Below are positions 16,150-25,643 of a stretch of 64,000 nt of DNA, one piece after another. The position numbers were made by a program, and so were the translations under genes. Each line of letters starts with the position of its first letter. Positions within the stretch are counted from its first letter, which is position 1. The notes under the pieces are model-generated. The model was given only the letters and a program-made list of their open reading frames with translations, was not told where the DNA came from and searched no databases. The DNA is from Pseudomonas sp. MM213 (GTDB lineage Bacteria; Pseudomonadota; Gammaproteobacteria; Pseudomonadales; Pseudomonadaceae), in NCBI RefSeq assembly GCF_020423045.1, contig NZ_CP081943.1:3100001-3164000 (forward strand), given 5' to 3'.

Positions 16150-16617
16150 TTACGAGCGTGCGCGAGCCTGGTTGCGCAGGGCTTTCACCTGATCGTGATT
16201 GCGTTGCACGCCGTGATACTGACGTTCAACCAGGTCACGAATGCCCACCAGGTTGTGCTTGTTGATTTTCTCGATGGCTTCTCGGTAAGCCTTCAGTGCA
16301 TGGTCTTCACCGCGTTCGGCTTCATTCAGCACGGCTTCTTCATCCTTGCCAGTGAACACCGCTTTCACGTCGACCCAGCGGCGGTGCAGGTCACCACTGA
16401 CGCTGGTGGAAGTTTCCGGATCGCCGCCCATCGAACGCACCGCAGCCTGCAGTTCGGAAGCCGCAGTGGCGCAGTCGGTCGAGCGAGTGATGAACAGTGT
16501 TTTCAGTTCTGGATGCTTGATGTCTTCAGCGCAAGTCTTGAACCCTTCCTGACCGTCTTTGCTGGTTTCAATCAGGTCGTTGAGTACAGAGATCGCTTCT
16601 TTATTAATGTCGGTCAT
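16150..16617 (-). CDS. PA2169-family four-helix-bundle protein (DUF2383)
   Basis: The protein is 155 residues, and the ATG follows AAGGAA. It is all-helical, ferritin-like in shape, with the family N-terminal signature LNDLIETSKDGQEGFKTCAEDI, then TRSTDCATAASELQAAVRSMGG and a charged middle (RRWVDVKAVFTGKDEEAVLNEAERGEDHALKAYREAI). Carboxylates and His at helix positions could bind metal, but function is unknown; relatives are reported as stress- or stationary-phase-expressed. It is a single-gene unit with an AT-rich 200-bp upstream region and its own terminator. Confidence 0.85.
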   Translation of the reverse strand: MTDINKEAISVLNDLIETSKDGQEGFKTCAEDIKHPELKTLFITRSTDCATAASELQAAVRSMGGDPETSTSVSGDLHRRWVDVKAVFTGKDEEAVLNEAERGEDHALKAYREAIEKINKHNLVGIRDLVERQYHGVQRNHDQVKALRNQARARS

Positions 16618-16821
16618 TTTTCAATTCCTTGCGGGTTGATGAAAGATGCAATAGGTATTGCACCCTGCATGCCAGCCTTGAACTGATAATTTGTTTGTTA
16701 ATTTTCAACAACTTAGTTTTAAAGAGAAAATCTGTATCCGTTTTTTTTGCATGATCTGTCAATTGGCCTGCATGCAGAATGCCTGTATTTTCCAAGGCTG
16801 TTGAATCAAGACGATCGATTG

Positions 16822-17058
16822 ATGAACCCTGAAAAACTCGAACTGCTGATTACCCGCGAAATGCCCTTCGGCAAATACAAGGGCCGCATCATTGCCGACC
16901 TGCCCGGCCCCTACCTGAACTGGTTTGCCCGGGAAGGCTTCCCCCATGGCGAACTGGGCGGACTGCTGGCCCTGATGCAGGAAATCGATCACAACGGCTT
17001 GTCGGAACTGCTTGAACCGCTGCGCGCCAAACACGGCAAACCCGCCCCTCGCCACTGA
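16822..17058 (+). CDS. DUF3820 family protein
   Basis: The protein is 78 residues from the ATG at 16822. The DUF3820 signature MPFGKYKGRIIADLPGPYLNWFAREGFPHGELG occupies residues 15-47. Proteins of this family are small, cytoplasmic and labelled as putative quorum-sensing-regulated virulence factors, a name with little direct support; the motif also resembles a piece found near exonucleases. It ends 9 bp before the aminotransferase-fold gene, so the two are co-transcribed. The C terminus is basic (RAKHGKPAPRH). Confidence 0.83.
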   Translation: MNPEKLELLITREMPFGKYKGRIIADLPGPYLNWFAREGFPHGELGGLLALMQEIDHNGLSELLEPLRAKHGKPAPRH

Positions 17059-17067
17059 GCCGTCCCC

Positions 17068-18249
17068 ATGCCCGATAACACCCGCCGTGCCCGTAATGAA
17101 ATGTTCTGGCAAACCTTTGCCGACCGCTATGCCGTCGAACCCGGCCCGATCAACCTCGAGAACGGTTACTTCGGCCGCATGTCGCGCACGGTGGTCGAGG
17201 AATACCAGCGCAACATCGAACTCATCAATCGCGGCAACTCGGTGCATGTGCGCCAGCGTTTCGAACAGGGCGAAAACCTCGCGATCGTGAAACGTCTCGC
17301 CGACCTGATGGGCGTAACAACCGAATCCGTCGCCTTCACCCGCAACGCCTCGGACGGTTTGCAATCGCTGATCCGCAATTACAATCGCCTGCAACCCGGT
17401 GATCAGGTGCTGATCTGCGACCTGGAATACGACACGGTCAAAGGCGCCATGCGTTGGCTGGCCCGGCATCGCGGCGTAGAAGTGATCGAGATCGAACACG
17501 CTCACCCCGCCAGTTTCGACAGCTTGCTGGCGACTTACCGCGACGCCTTCGTGCGTTACCCAAAGCTCAAATTGATGGCCCTGACCCACGTCACTCACCG
17601 CACCGGCCTGGTGATGCCGGTGCAGGCGATTGCGGCCGCCGCCAGGGAGCACGGGATCGACGTGATCCTCGACGGGGCCCATGCGCTCGGCCAGATCGAG
17701 TTCAGCCTCGATGACCTCGGCATCGCGTTCGCCGGTTTCAACCTGCACAAATGGATCGGTGCGCCGCTGACCCTGGGCTTCATCTACATCGCCCCGGAGC
17801 GCCTTGCCGACATCGACCCGGACATGGGCGAGATGCATTTCCCGATCACCGACATTCGCGCCCGTACGCCGTACAGCACACCCAACATCCCGGCGTTGCT
17901 GACCCTGCCGCTGGTGTTCGAAGAACATCGGGCGATGGGCGGTTCCGCCGCCAAGGGCGCCCGGCTCAATTACCTGCGCAACCGCTGGGTCAACGCCGTA
18001 CGTGACTTGCCGGGCATCGACGTCATGACCCCGGACGATCCGCGACTGTATTGCGGCATCACGTCGATGCGCTTTACCCGGCATGCCGACCAACAAGCAA
18101 TGGCCGGGCGGCTGCTCAAGGACTTCAACCTGTTTACCGTGGTGCGCAGCGGTGCAGCGAGTGGCCCGTGCATCCGCATCACGCCGGGGCTGACCACCAC
18201 TGCAGCAGACATGGATGCGCTGAGCGAGGCACTGAACGAGCTGCGCTGA
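17068..18249 (+). CDS. Class V aminotransferase-fold PLP enzyme (isopenicillin N epimerase-like)
   Basis: The protein is 393 residues. It has the PLP fold type I with class V features: NASDGLQSLI near residue 93, VILDGAHALGQ near 200 (cofactor-binding Asp and His), and FNLHKWIGAP near 225 with the Schiff-base Lys. Relatives include cysteine desulfurases, kynureninase-like and isopenicillin N epimerase-like enzymes; the Cys loop of true desulfurases is not obvious, so an epimerase, lyase or aminotransferase on an unknown amino acid is more likely. It is downstream of the DUF3820 gene with 9 bp between them. There is no signal peptide. Confidence 0.82.
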   Translation: MPDNTRRARNEMFWQTFADRYAVEPGPINLENGYFGRMSRTVVEEYQRNIELINRGNSVHVRQRFEQGENLAIVKRLADLMGVTTESVAFTRNASDGLQSLIRNYNRLQPGDQVLICDLEYDTVKGAMRWLARHRGVEVIEIEHAHPASFDSLLATYRDAFVRYPKLKLMALTHVTHRTGLVMPVQAIAAAAREHGIDVILDGAHALGQIEFSLDDLGIAFAGFNLHKWIGAPLTLGFIYIAPERLADIDPDMGEMHFPITDIRARTPYSTPNIPALLTLPLVFEEHRAMGGSAAKGARLNYLRNRWVNAVRDLPGIDVMTPDDPRLYCGITSMRFTRHADQQAMAGRLLKDFNLFTVVRSGAASGPCIRITPGLTTTAADMDALSEALNELR

Positions 18250-18251
18250 CG

Positions 18252-18977
18252 TCACACGGTGTACTTGTCGAAGTCCTCCGGCTTGAGCTGTGATGAAATC
18301 GCGAACGTGTCGATGCCAATGGTCATCTGCCCGAAAAAACCGTCTTCTTTCGAATCTCGACCGAGGGTGTGAACGTTCAGGGTCGAGGCTTCGCCACCCA
18401 TGCTGGCGTAGAAATAGTCTTCGTCGTTGGTCAGCGCGGTGACGGTTCGGCCGCTGTATTCCCTGGCATTGAGCACCGAGCGCGAGGCCACTTCGGGGAA
18501 GTACAGCTGGCCAACCCAGGCGACGTGGCGCTCTTCGAGATAGTTGTTGCCGGCGGTCACGCGAATCGCGACGTGTATGTGCAGCGCGCGACCGGCATAG
18601 AACCCCGGATAGATCGTGGTGAAACGCACGATGCCCTTCTGGTCGGTGAATTGCCCGCCGCGCAGATACGTGTCGTCGTCGGTACGCGGGATCGCGCCGA
18701 TATCGCCGACATCGACTTCCTTGTCCGGGTTGACCTTGCTCCACCCCGAATAGGCACCGCGGGCATTGCAATGCCAGATATCGACGATGGCCCCGTTGAC
18801 GGGCTCACGGGTCATTGCATCGATGATCGTCAACCGTAGCACCAGCGGAATACCGTCCAGGCCTTCGCTGATGTTTCGCCTGATCAGTTTCGGGTTGCGA
18901 AAATACGGACCGGCGATCTGTTCGGGTGACAACAGGTAAGCCGGTTGTGCGGATGTCACTGAGGTGTTGTCGTCCAT
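18252..18977 (-). CDS. Intradiol ring-cleavage dioxygenase-like protein
   Basis: The protein is 241 residues from the ATG at 18977. The intradiol fold is visible: MTREPVNGAIVDIWHCNARGAYSGW (first Tyr ligand) and PGFYAGRALHIH (second Tyr and both His ligands). So the four non-heme Fe(III) ligands appear present. The spacing from PGFY to HIH is shorter than in protocatechuate 3,4-dioxygenase, and no beta-ketoadipate genes are adjacent. Thus it belongs to the divergent, single-gene branch whose substrate is unknown. No signal peptide is seen with this start. It is convergent with the aminotransferase-fold gene, with 2 bp between stops. Confidence 0.82.
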   Translation of the reverse strand: MDDNTSVTSAQPAYLLSPEQIAGPYFRNPKLIRRNISEGLDGIPLVLRLTIIDAMTREPVNGAIVDIWHCNARGAYSGWSKVNPDKEVDVGDIGAIPRTDDDTYLRGGQFTDQKGIVRFTTIYPGFYAGRALHIHVAIRVTAGNNYLEERHVAWVGQLYFPEVASRSVLNAREYSGRTVTALTNDEDYFYASMGGEASTLNVHTLGRDSKEDGFFGQMTIGIDTFAISSQLKPEDFDKYTV

Positions 18978-19060
18978 GACGTTCTCTCTTCCATAAGATG
19001 AACGCAGGTTAACGCGGGACCGGCGGCGAGATGCGGTAACTATGTATCGCATGATGTCCT

Positions 19061-19151
19061 TGTAGGAGCGAGGCTTGCCCGCGAAGGCGTCGATACAGTC
19101 AGCATCGGATGTGACTGGGCTGACGCCTTCGCAAGCAAGCTTTGCTCCTAC
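19061..19151. repeat. REP inverted pair (GAGCGAGG class, extended arms)
   Basis: TGTAGGAGCGAGGCTTGCCC pairs with a slightly diverged right arm (GCAAGCAAGCTTTGCTCCTA), and the match extends through GAAGGCGTC/GACGCCTTC. Confidence 0.85.
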
Positions 19152-19168
19152 GGGGGCTTTCTTTGGGC

Positions 19169-19201
19169 AAAAAAAAACGGTGCACCGACCAAGCGCACCG
19201 T
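19169..19201 (-). terminator. Rho-independent terminator of the zwf-pgl-eda operon
   Basis: ACGGTGC (19177-19183) pairs with GCACCGT (19195-19201), followed on the minus strand by a run of seven or more T. It lies about 40 bp past the eda stop. Confidence 0.85.
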
Positions 19202-19242
19202 AAAGCCGTAGAACACACAACGAAGTGTTGGGTAAAAGCAGG

Positions 19243-19908
19243 TCAGTCCAGCAGCGCCAAGGCCTCGGCGGTGCATTCCTGAATGCGGGCCCAGTCGCCG
19301 TTCTTGATCCACTCCGGATCAAGCATCCAGCTACCGCCCACGCACATCACGTTTTTCAACGCCATGTAGCTCTTGATATTGGCCGGGCCGACGCCGCCAG
19401 TCGGGCAGAATTTCACTTCGCCAAACGGGCCGCCCAAGGCTTTGATTGCCGCAACGCCGCCGCTGACTTCCGCCGGGAACAGCTTGAAGCGGCGATAGCC
19501 CAGACCGTAGCCTTCCATGATGCCCGAGGCGTTGCTGATGCCTGGCAGCAGTGGAATCGGGCTGGCGACACTGGCTTCGAGCAGGTCACGGGTGATGCCC
19601 GGCGTCACGATGAATTGCGAACCGGCGGCTTCGGCAGCGGCCAGCATCTGGCGATCGAGCACGGTGCCGGCACCGGTCACCAGTTCCGGACGCTGCTCGC
19701 GCAGGATCTGGATGGCCTTGAGGCCGAACTGCGAACGCAGGGTCACTTCCAGGGCTGTAAGACCACCGGCAGCCAGGGCGTCGGCCAATGGCAGCACGTC
19801 CTGTTCGCGAGCGATGGTGATCACCGGCAGAATCCGCGCCTTGGCGCAGAGGCTGTCGATCAGGGCAACTTTGTCCGCCATGGAAACGGTCGGGGATGGG
19901 GTTGTCAT
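19243..19908 (-). CDS. eda: KDPG aldolase (2-dehydro-3-deoxy-phosphogluconate aldolase)
   Basis: The protein is 221 residues from the ATG at 19908 (AAGGA upstream); longer starts would overlap pgl and lack ribosome sites. It is a class I aldolase that splits KDPG into pyruvate and glyceraldehyde 3-phosphate, the last step of the Entner-Doudoroff pathway. Visible are ITIAREQDVLPLADALAAGG, the catalytic Glu in LEVTLRS, the FIVTPG strand, the Schiff-base Lys in FKLFPAE and the phosphate loop PTGGV. It is the last gene of zwf-pgl-eda, with a strong terminator after it. Control is likely through the zwf promoter and HexR. Confidence 0.95.
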   Translation of the reverse strand: MTTPSPTVSMADKVALIDSLCAKARILPVITIAREQDVLPLADALAAGGLTALEVTLRSQFGLKAIQILREQRPELVTGAGTVLDRQMLAAAEAAGSQFIVTPGITRDLLEASVASPIPLLPGISNASGIMEGYGLGYRRFKLFPAEVSGGVAAIKALGGPFGEVKFCPTGGVGPANIKSYMALKNVMCVGGSWMLDPEWIKNGDWARIQECTAEALALLD

Positions 19909-19925
19909 AGCGGCTGTTCCTTGGC

Positions 19926-20639
19926 TCATGGGCACCAGTAAATCTCTAACGTGGGTTGCAGAAACGCGCGGATCGGCATTTCGGCGACATCGTCACCGGC
20001 CAGCGCGAAACTCAGGGTGGTCAGCTTGGACTGACCGGAAATCGACAGAATCTTGTGTTTGGCCGAGGCCAGCAGCGCACGACTCATGGTCAGGCGCTGA
20101 TGCGGCACGGTTGGCGCCAGCATCGGGTAGCAACGACGCTTGCCGTCGGTTTTCAAGGCATCGGCCAGGTTCGGGCTGTTCGGGAACAGCGACGCGGTGT
20201 GGCCGTCGTCGCCCATGCCCAGCACCAACACGTCAATCGTCGGCAGCTCGGCGAGCAGGCGATCAGCCTGTTCGGCCGCTTGCTCCAGGTTCGCGGTGGC
20301 GCTGTACAGGCTCAGGAACTGAGCCTTGGCCGCCGGGCCTTGCAACAGGTAACGCTTGAGCAGACCGGCATTGCTGTCGGCATGTTCAACCGGTACCCAG
20401 CGCTCGTCCGCCAGGCTGACCACCACGTTCGACCAGTCCAGCGTCTGCTTGGCCAGGTGCTGGAAAAACGCCACCGGACTGCGCCCGCCGGACACCACCA
20501 GCGTGGCCGTGCCTCGAGCATCGATCGCCTCGCTCAGTTGCCTGGCCACTTGCAGTGCCAGGCCTTCGGCCAGCAGCACCGGGCTTTTGAACGCATGGGC
20601 GCTGACGCCCTGCGGCAATTGCAAATTAGATATCGCCAT
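19926..20639 (-). CDS. pgl: 6-phosphogluconolactonase
   Basis: The protein is 237 residues. It hydrolyses 6-phosphogluconolactone to 6-phosphogluconate in the cytoplasm. Family motifs are [16 protein letters not shown] near residue 48, the DERWVP loop near 78 with the catalytic-site residues, [12 protein letters not shown] and [14 protein letters not shown] near 140. The gene overlaps the zwf end by 14 bp and is followed by eda 17 bp on, so the three are one operon and translation is probably coupled. Confidence 0.95.
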   Translation of the reverse strand: MAISNLQLPQGVSAHAFKSPVLLAEGLALQVARQLSEAIDARGTATLVVSGGRSPVAFFQHLAKQTLDWSNVVVSLADERWVPVEHADSNAGLLKRYLLQGPAAKAQFLSLYSATANLEQAAEQADRLLAELPTIDVLVLGMGDDGHTASLFPNSPNLADALKTDGKRRCYPMLAPTVPHQRLTMSRALLASAKHKILSISGQSKLTTLSFALAGDDVAEMPIRAFLQPTLEIYWCP

Positions 20640-22095
20640 ACCACGACCTCCCGTCCCGCGTGATCAGAGCAATGGAGCTCATTGGTCCCCAGGACCCGGC
20701 CGCGTACGGCTTGGGCGCATCACCGGATTTTTTCCACCCGGCGATCAACTGGTCACACCACTTCCACGCGGCTTCGATTTCATCTTTACGGACAAACAGG
20801 TTCTGATTGCCACGCATCACTTCCAGCAACAACCGCTCGTAGGCATCGGGGATCCGTGCGCTGCGCCAGGTGTCGGAAAAATTCAGCTGCAACGGACCGC
20901 TGCGCAGCTGCATGCCCTTGTCCAGGCCTTGTTCTTTGGTCATCACACGCAAGGAAATGCCTTCGTCCGGTTGCAGGCGGATAATCAGCTTGTTGCTGAT
21001 CTGCAGGCGCTGCTCCGGGGCGAAGATGTAGTGCGACGGTTCCTTGAAGTGGATGACGATCTGCGACAGCTTTTGCGGCATGCGCTTGCCGGTACGCAGG
21101 TAGAACGGCACACCGGCCCAACGCCAGTTGCGGATGTCGGCACGCAGGGCGACGAAGGTTTCGGTGTCGCTCTGGGTGTTGGAATTCGGTTCTTCCAGGT
21201 AGCCGGGAACTGATTTGCCTTCGCTGTAGCCGGCGATGTACTGGCCGCGCACCACTTGCGTGGTCAGGCCTTCCGGGCTGATCGGCGCCAGCGCCTTGAG
21301 CACTTTGACTTTCTCGTCACGGATGCTGTCGGCGGACAGGTCGGCCGGCGGGTCCATGGCGATCAGGCAGAGCAGTTGCAGCAGGTGATTCTGGATCATG
21401 TCCCGCAGCTGACCGGCCTTGTCGAAGTAGCCCCAGCGGCCTTCGATCCCGACCTTCTCGGCCACGGTGATTTCCACGTGGGAAATGTAATTCTGGTTCC
21501 ACTGGGTTTCGAACAGGCTGTTGGCGAAACGCAGGGCGATGAGGTTTTGAACGGTCTCTTTGCCCAGGTAGTGGTCGATGCGGTAGGTGCGGTTCTCCGG
21601 GAAGAACTGCGCCACGGCGTCGTTGACCTTGCGCGAGGATTCGAGGTCCGAACCGATCGGCTTTTCCAGCACTACGCGGGTGTTCTCGGCCAGACCGACC
21701 TTCGCCAGGTTCTCGCAGATCGCACCATAAACGGCGGCCGGCGTGGCGAAATAGGCAATCACCCGCTGGGCGCTGCCGGCCAGTTCGGCCAGGGCGAGGT
21801 AATCGTCAGCCTTGAGGAAATCGACGTGCAGGTAGCTCAAACGAGACAGGAAGCGCTCGACCACCGCCTCGTCCAGCTCTTTGGCACCGACGTAGCGGCG
21901 CAGCTCGGACGCGATGAACGCCAGATGCTCCTGTTCGCTACCGGGCTCACGGGCCAGCGCGATGATGCGCGTGTCCTCATGCAGCAGGCTTGCGCCATCG
22001 AGTTGATAGAGGGCAGGAAACAGCTTGCGCAGGGCCAGATCGCCAAGCGCGCCGAACAAGGCAAAGGTGCACGGTTCAACCGTAATCGAAGGCAT
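20626..22095 (-). CDS. zwf: Glucose-6-phosphate 1-dehydrogenase
   Basis: The protein is 489 residues, normal length. It oxidises glucose 6-phosphate with NADP or [22 protein letters not shown] (residues 10-28) is the nucleotide-binding loop, IDHYLGKE near 173 holds the substrate-binding His and Lys, and the C-terminal domain contains [19 protein letters not shown]. The Pseudomonas chromosome often carries several zwf copies; this is the one with hexR, pgl and eda. The leader has AAGAACAA five bases before the ATG (Crc/Hfq-like) and a HexR-like box 68 bp upstream, matching control by glucose availability. Confidence 0.96.
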   Translation of the reverse strand: MPSITVEPCTFALFGALGDLALRKLFPALYQLDGASLLHEDTRIIALAREPGSEQEHLAFIASELRRYVGAKELDEAVVERFLSRLSYLHVDFLKADDYLALAELAGSAQRVIAYFATPAAVYGAICENLAKVGLAENTRVVLEKPIGSDLESSRKVNDAVAQFFPENRTYRIDHYLGKETVQNLIALRFANSLFETQWNQNYISHVEITVAEKVGIEGRWGYFDKAGQLRDMIQNHLLQLLCLIAMDPPADLSADSIRDEKVKVLKALAPISPEGLTTQVVRGQYIAGYSEGKSVPGYLEEPNSNTQSDTETFVALRADIRNWRWAGVPFYLRTGKRMPQKLSQIVIHFKEPSHYIFAPEQRLQISNKLIIRLQPDEGISLRVMTKEQGLDKGMQLRSGPLQLNFSDTWRSARIPDAYERLLLEVMRGNQNLFVRKDEIEAAWKWCDQLIAGWKKSGDAPKPYAAGSWGPMSSIALITRDGRSWYGDI

Positions 22096-22100
22096 GATGT

Positions 22101-22108
22101 TTGTTCTT
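22101..22108 (-). promoter_or_regulatory. Hfq/Crc-type A-rich motif at zwf start
   Basis: AAGAACAA on the minus strand, five bases before the ATG, overlapping the expected ribosome-binding area; no good Shine-Dalgarno is otherwise present. Confidence 0.45.
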
Positions 22109-22162
22109 TTATCAAGTTAAGCTACAAATACCTTTTTTCAAGGCATCGCTCAAGAGAAAATG

Positions 22163-22177
22163 TAGTAATAACCACAA
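22163..22177. promoter_or_regulatory. HexR-type operator in the zwf/hexR divergent region
   Basis: TAGT-N7-ACAA fits the P. putida HexR consensus TTGT-N7/8-ACAA with one mismatch, inside the wider imperfect palindrome TGTAGT-N4-ACCACA. It lies between zwf and hexR, where HexR is known to act in relatives. Confidence 0.6.
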
Positions 22178-22328
22178 CATTTTCGCAAAATACAGATTCC
22201 GAGTGGTGGTCGGTTGGAGCCATCAGTAGGATAGGCCACCGCTTGGGGCCCTATCAAAGGCCCAATTTGCATAGCAACACCCTTATTTGCATCGCAGTGC
22301 ACTCGTGTAGGTGCACCAAGGAAATCAT

Positions 22329-23198
22329 ATGGACCGCGTGCGAAATTTACTGGAACAGATCCAGAATCGCCTTGAAGACCTGAACAAGGCGGAACGCAAA
22401 GTCGCCGAAGTGATCCTGCTCAACCCACAGCAGGCCACCCGGTTCAGCATCGCCGCCCTCGCCCAGGCCTCCAAGGTCAGCGAGCCGACGGTCAACCGTT
22501 TCTGCCGTTCGTTCGGCGTCAGCGGCTACCCGGAACTCAAGCTTCAGCTCGCCCAGAGCCTGGCCAGTGGCGCGGCGTATGTCAGCCGCGCGGTCGAGGC
22601 CGACGACAATCCGGAAGCCTATACCAAGAAGATTTTCGGCAGCGCCATCGCGTCGCTGGACAGTGCCTTGCAGGCGCTGGACCCGAACCTGATCAGCCGC
22701 GCCGTTGACTTGCTGATCCAGGCCCGGCAGATCCACTTCTTCGGCCTCGGCGCCTCAGCCCCGGTGGCGCTGGATGCGCAGCACAAATTCTTCCGCTTCA
22801 ACCTGGCCGTCACCGCCCATGCGGACGTGCTGATGCAGCGCATGATTGCCTCGGTGGCCCACACTGGCGAGTTGTTCGTGATCATTTCCTACACCGGCCG
22901 CACCCGCGAGCTGGTGGAAGTGGCGCGTATCGCCCGGGAAAACGGTGCATCGGTGCTCGGCTTGACCGCCGAAGGTTCGCCGCTGGCCAAGGCCAGTACC
23001 TTGAGCCTGAACATTCCGCTGCCGGAAGACACCGACATCTACATGCCGATGACTTCGCGGATCATTCAGCTCACCGTGCTGGACGTGCTGGCGACCGGCA
23101 TGACGTTGCGCCGTGGCGTGGATTTCCAGCCGCATTTGCGCAAGATCAAAGAGAGTTTGAATGCGAGTCGGTATCCGATTGGGGATGAGTTCAATTAA
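22329..23198 (+). CDS. hexR: HexR transcriptional repressor (RpiR family)
   Basis: The protein is 289 residues from the ATG at 22329 (AAGGA upstream). An N-terminal RpiR helix-turn-helix domain (residues 1-77, with [25 protein letters not shown]) is followed by a SIS sugar-phosphate domain (about 125-260, with [20 protein letters not shown] and [22 protein letters not shown]). HexR in pseudomonads represses zwf, edd-glk and gap and is released by KDPG. It is divergent from zwf, and all three expected operator locations in this window contain matching boxes, which supports the call strongly. Confidence 0.95.
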   Translation: MDRVRNLLEQIQNRLEDLNKAERKVAEVILLNPQQATRFSIAALAQASKVSEPTVNRFCRSFGVSGYPELKLQLAQSLASGAAYVSRAVEADDNPEAYTKKIFGSAIASLDSALQALDPNLISRAVDLLIQARQIHFFGLGASAPVALDAQHKFFRFNLAVTAHADVLMQRMIASVAHTGELFVIISYTGRTRELVEVARIARENGASVLGLTAEGSPLAKASTLSLNIPLPEDTDIYMPMTSRIIQLTVLDVLATGMTLRRGVDFQPHLRKIKESLNASRYPIGDEFN

Positions 23199-23230
23199 TC
23201 AGGTTTGAGTAGTTTGTCGGCTGATAGTCC

Positions 23231-23301
23231 GTCTTCGCGGACAAGCCTCGCTCCTACAGGTTCAGGGTGACCTGTAGGAGCGAGGCTTGCCCGCGAAGAG
23301 G
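23231..23301. repeat. REP inverted pair, compact
   Basis: GTCTTCGCGGACAAGCCTCG and its complement are separated by only about 9 bp, between hexR and the convergent mutarotase gene. Confidence 0.88.
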
Positions 23302-23328
23302 CCCGCCGATCCACCGCAACCCCCTGAG

Positions 23329-24183
23329 CTAAACCCCGACCCGAGCCTGCAAACTCAAATGCGCTTTCTGCCCCGGCGCCAGGCTCAGGCTATCGGTCCC
23401 GCCGCTCGCCGCTTCCACACACACAAACTCGGAAATCTCGTTCCAGCTCACCCCCAGCAATGGACGCGTCCCTGGATGCCAGACCACCGTGTCCGCATCA
23501 TCCCCGGTATCGATGCACAATTGCCGCTGCCAGGCGTGGTCCTTGAGCTGCAATTCGCCGTCATGCTGGAACACCCGCTGACAGCCACCCTCTACCCGCA
23601 ACTCGCCTTCCTGCTGACAAACCTGGCGGTTCAACTGGTCGTAACCTTGCGCCCCGTCGAGCCCAGACAGCGCTATCTCACCGACATCACCAATACGCCA
23701 ATAGGCGTGCAATGCCTGGCTCAATTGGCACGGCAGGCTGTCCTGATGCTCGGTGCTCAGGCGCAACTCCATGCGTTCGCCAAGGTGCGCATGCAGGTCC
23801 ACTTGCCAGTCGCACAACTGCAATTGCCAGTGCAGGCGCACGCCGTCATCGTCGTGACGGCTGTCGAGCAGCTTCCAGTCCAGCAAGCGTGCCCAGCCAT
23901 GGGACGGCCAGGCGTTTTCGCTCGGATGGCGGCCATACCACGGCCAGCACACCGGCACGCCGCCGCGAATCGCACCGACATGCGGCCACTTCGCCGCGCA
24001 CCAGAGCCAGGGCTTCTGGCCCTTGGGCTGAAAGTGCAGCAACTGCGCGCCCTGACGACTGAACACCGCCTGACACAGCGGGTGATCGATCACCAGAACG
24101 TCGCGCATCTGATAGCGCTCCCACGCAAACACCGGACGTTCGCGCAAGGATTTGAAGAAGCGTTGTAGCGGATGCTCATGCAT
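23329..24183 (-). CDS. D-hexose-6-phosphate mutarotase (aldose 1-epimerase family)
   Basis: The protein is 284 residues. The YeaD/galactose-mutarotase-like beta-sandwich is recognisable: HPLCQAVFSRQGAQLLHFQPKGQKPWLW, the RGGVPVCWPWYGRHP motif near residue 75 with substrate Arg, SHGWARLLDW, and the later SQALHAYWRIGD with the catalytic His. It speeds interconversion of glucose-6-phosphate anomers for Zwf. It sits downstream of oprB and a terminator, convergent with hexR, and closes the glucose uptake part of the cluster. Confidence 0.9.
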   Translation of the reverse strand: MHEHPLQRFFKSLRERPVFAWERYQMRDVLVIDHPLCQAVFSRQGAQLLHFQPKGQKPWLWCAAKWPHVGAIRGGVPVCWPWYGRHPSENAWPSHGWARLLDWKLLDSRHDDDGVRLHWQLQLCDWQVDLHAHLGERMELRLSTEHQDSLPCQLSQALHAYWRIGDVGEIALSGLDGAQGYDQLNRQVCQQEGELRVEGGCQRVFQHDGELQLKDHAWQRQLCIDTGDDADTVVWHPGTRPLLGVSWNEISEFVCVEAASGGTDSLSLAPGQKAHLSLQARVGV

Positions 24184-24229
24184 GTGCCACGGTCCTGAAA
24201 ATCAGCTGTCACCGGGGTGCGCCGCCCCC

Positions 24230-24258
24230 AAAAAAAGCGGACAGCCTGGGCTGTCCGC
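24230..24258 (-). terminator. Strong rho-independent terminator after oprB
   Basis: A 10-bp stem GCGGACAGCC/GGCTGTCCGC is followed on the minus strand by seven T. It separates oprB from the mutarotase gene. Confidence 0.9.
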
Positions 24259-24296
24259 AAAAATGCGCACATAGAGAGGAGCTTATCGCAACAGCG

Positions 24297-25643
24297 TTAG
24301 AACACCGACTGAATTTTCAGGCCGGCGACCAGCGCGTTATCGACTTCATCCACACCGCCCGGGTGAGTGATGTATTGCAGGTTGGGACGCACGGTCAGCC
24401 AGTTGGTAACGTGGAAGCCGTAGTTGATCTCGTAGTTGTATTCGGTGGTACGCAGTGGCGAGAACCGTGGATCGTTGTAGTCCGTGACATTGTTGGCGGC
24501 GTTGACCAGTTCGGCGTTTTTCTTCACGTCATCGTTGACATGGATACGCGCGAAACCGATACCGACGTCATCTTTCGGACGAGCATCGAACGGGCCTTTG
24601 TACACAAACATCAACGACTGGTAGTTGTCGACGAAGTTGGTGTCCTTGTCGTGGAACGTGGCGTTGGCCGAAACGGTCAGGCCGCGGCTCTTGTCACCGT
24701 TGTGGTCGGTCAGCTGTTGCTGCGCCACGAACCAGTAGCCGGACTTGCTGCTGTGGCTGCGGTAAGCGTTGCCGCTGGTGGCAGCATCAGCACCGTTGTC
24801 GTCTTCACGAACGTCATCGGCATCGGCCGTGCTTTTGTAGTAACCGACACGGTATTCGCCCGGCAGGTTGTTAGGGTTAGGCAACCAGACCAGCTCCACC
24901 GGCAAAACGGTGCCCTCTGTACCACTGCCGCTGAGCTTGAAGCCGTTACCGTGCTCCAGTTGAGTCGGGTTCTGGTTGTACGCGCCGATCTGCGCATAGA
25001 ACTCAGGCGAGATGTTGTACTTCACGCGGATCGCGGCCTGGCTGATCGGCCAGTTGTACCAGATGTTGGTCGCCCAGTTACCCACTTGGGAACCGCAGAA
25101 CGCCAGGTTCTGGAACTCGCAAGGGAAGGTGTTGAAGTCTTCGCCTTCGCCGAAGTAACCGGCCTTGACGTCCAGTTTGCCGTCGAGGAACTGGTGCTTG
25201 ATCCACAACTGGGTCAGACGGACCATATGGCCGCGACCGTAGACTTCCTGGGAAGAACTCAAGGTGCCGGCACGCGGGTCGCCGACACGGTCATTGGAGA
25301 TGTTTTCGCCGTTACGGTTGGTCAGCTGGATCTTCGCCTGGGTGTTATCCCAGCCCCACAGCTTTTGCAGGTCCAGTGCCACGCCCAAACCAAACTGGTC
25401 GGCATAACGCGCTGTCTTGTCGTCGTTGAAGCCGCCGTGAAGGTTGCTGCCCACTTCACCGACGTAGTCCATTTTGATGTCGATGCCTTGCTCGATCAGC
25501 TTGGTCCGCTCACCACCCCAATCACCGGTCATCCATTCGGAATCGGCGCTGAACGCGTCAGCCGCGTGCACACTACCGGCCAACATCATTGCCGCAATTG
25601 CCGACAACTGGCAGATAAGCTGAGCGTTGTTGTTCTTCTTCAT
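24297..25643 (-). CDS. oprB: Carbohydrate-selective porin OprB
   Basis: The protein is 448 residues. A signal peptide (MKKNNNAQLICQLSAIAAMM... ending VHAADAF) precedes a 16-strand outer-membrane porin. Family features are SEWMTGDWGGERTKLIEQGIDIKMDYVGE at the mature N terminus, alternating aromatic strands, and a C-terminal Phe (IQSVF). It lets glucose and related sugars cross the outer membrane to GtsA. The coding start itself (Met-Lys-Lys-Asn-Asn-Asn) creates an AAGAAGAACAACAA stretch, and a second A-rich element lies in the leader, so it is a prime candidate for Hfq/Crc repression. Confidence 0.95.
   Translation of the reverse strand: MKKNNNAQLICQLSAIAAMMLAGSVHAADAFSADSEWMTGDWGGERTKLIEQGIDIKMDYVGEVGSNLHGGFNDDKTARYADQFGLGVALDLQKLWGWDNTQAKIQLTNRNGENISNDRVGDPRAGTLSSSQEVYGRGHMVRLTQLWIKHQFLDGKLDVKAGYFGEGEDFNTFPCEFQNLAFCGSQVGNWATNIWYNWPISQAAIRVKYNISPEFYAQIGAYNQNPTQLEHGNGFKLSGSGTEGTVLPVELVWLPNPNNLPGEYRVGYYKSTADADDVREDDNGADAATSGNAYRSHSSKSGYWFVAQQQLTDHNGDKSRGLTVSANATFHDKDTNFVDNYQSLMFVYKGPFDARPKDDVGIGFARIHVNDDVKKNAELVNAANNVTDYNDPRFSPLRTTEYNYEINYGFHVTNWLTVRPNLQYITHPGGVDEVDNALVAGLKIQSVF

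Noticed and set aside
16759..18771. 670-codon minus-strand frame covering the DUF3820 and aminotransferase-fold genes
   Set aside because: It spans two well-supported plus-strand genes and part of the dioxygenase gene; no recognisable domain.
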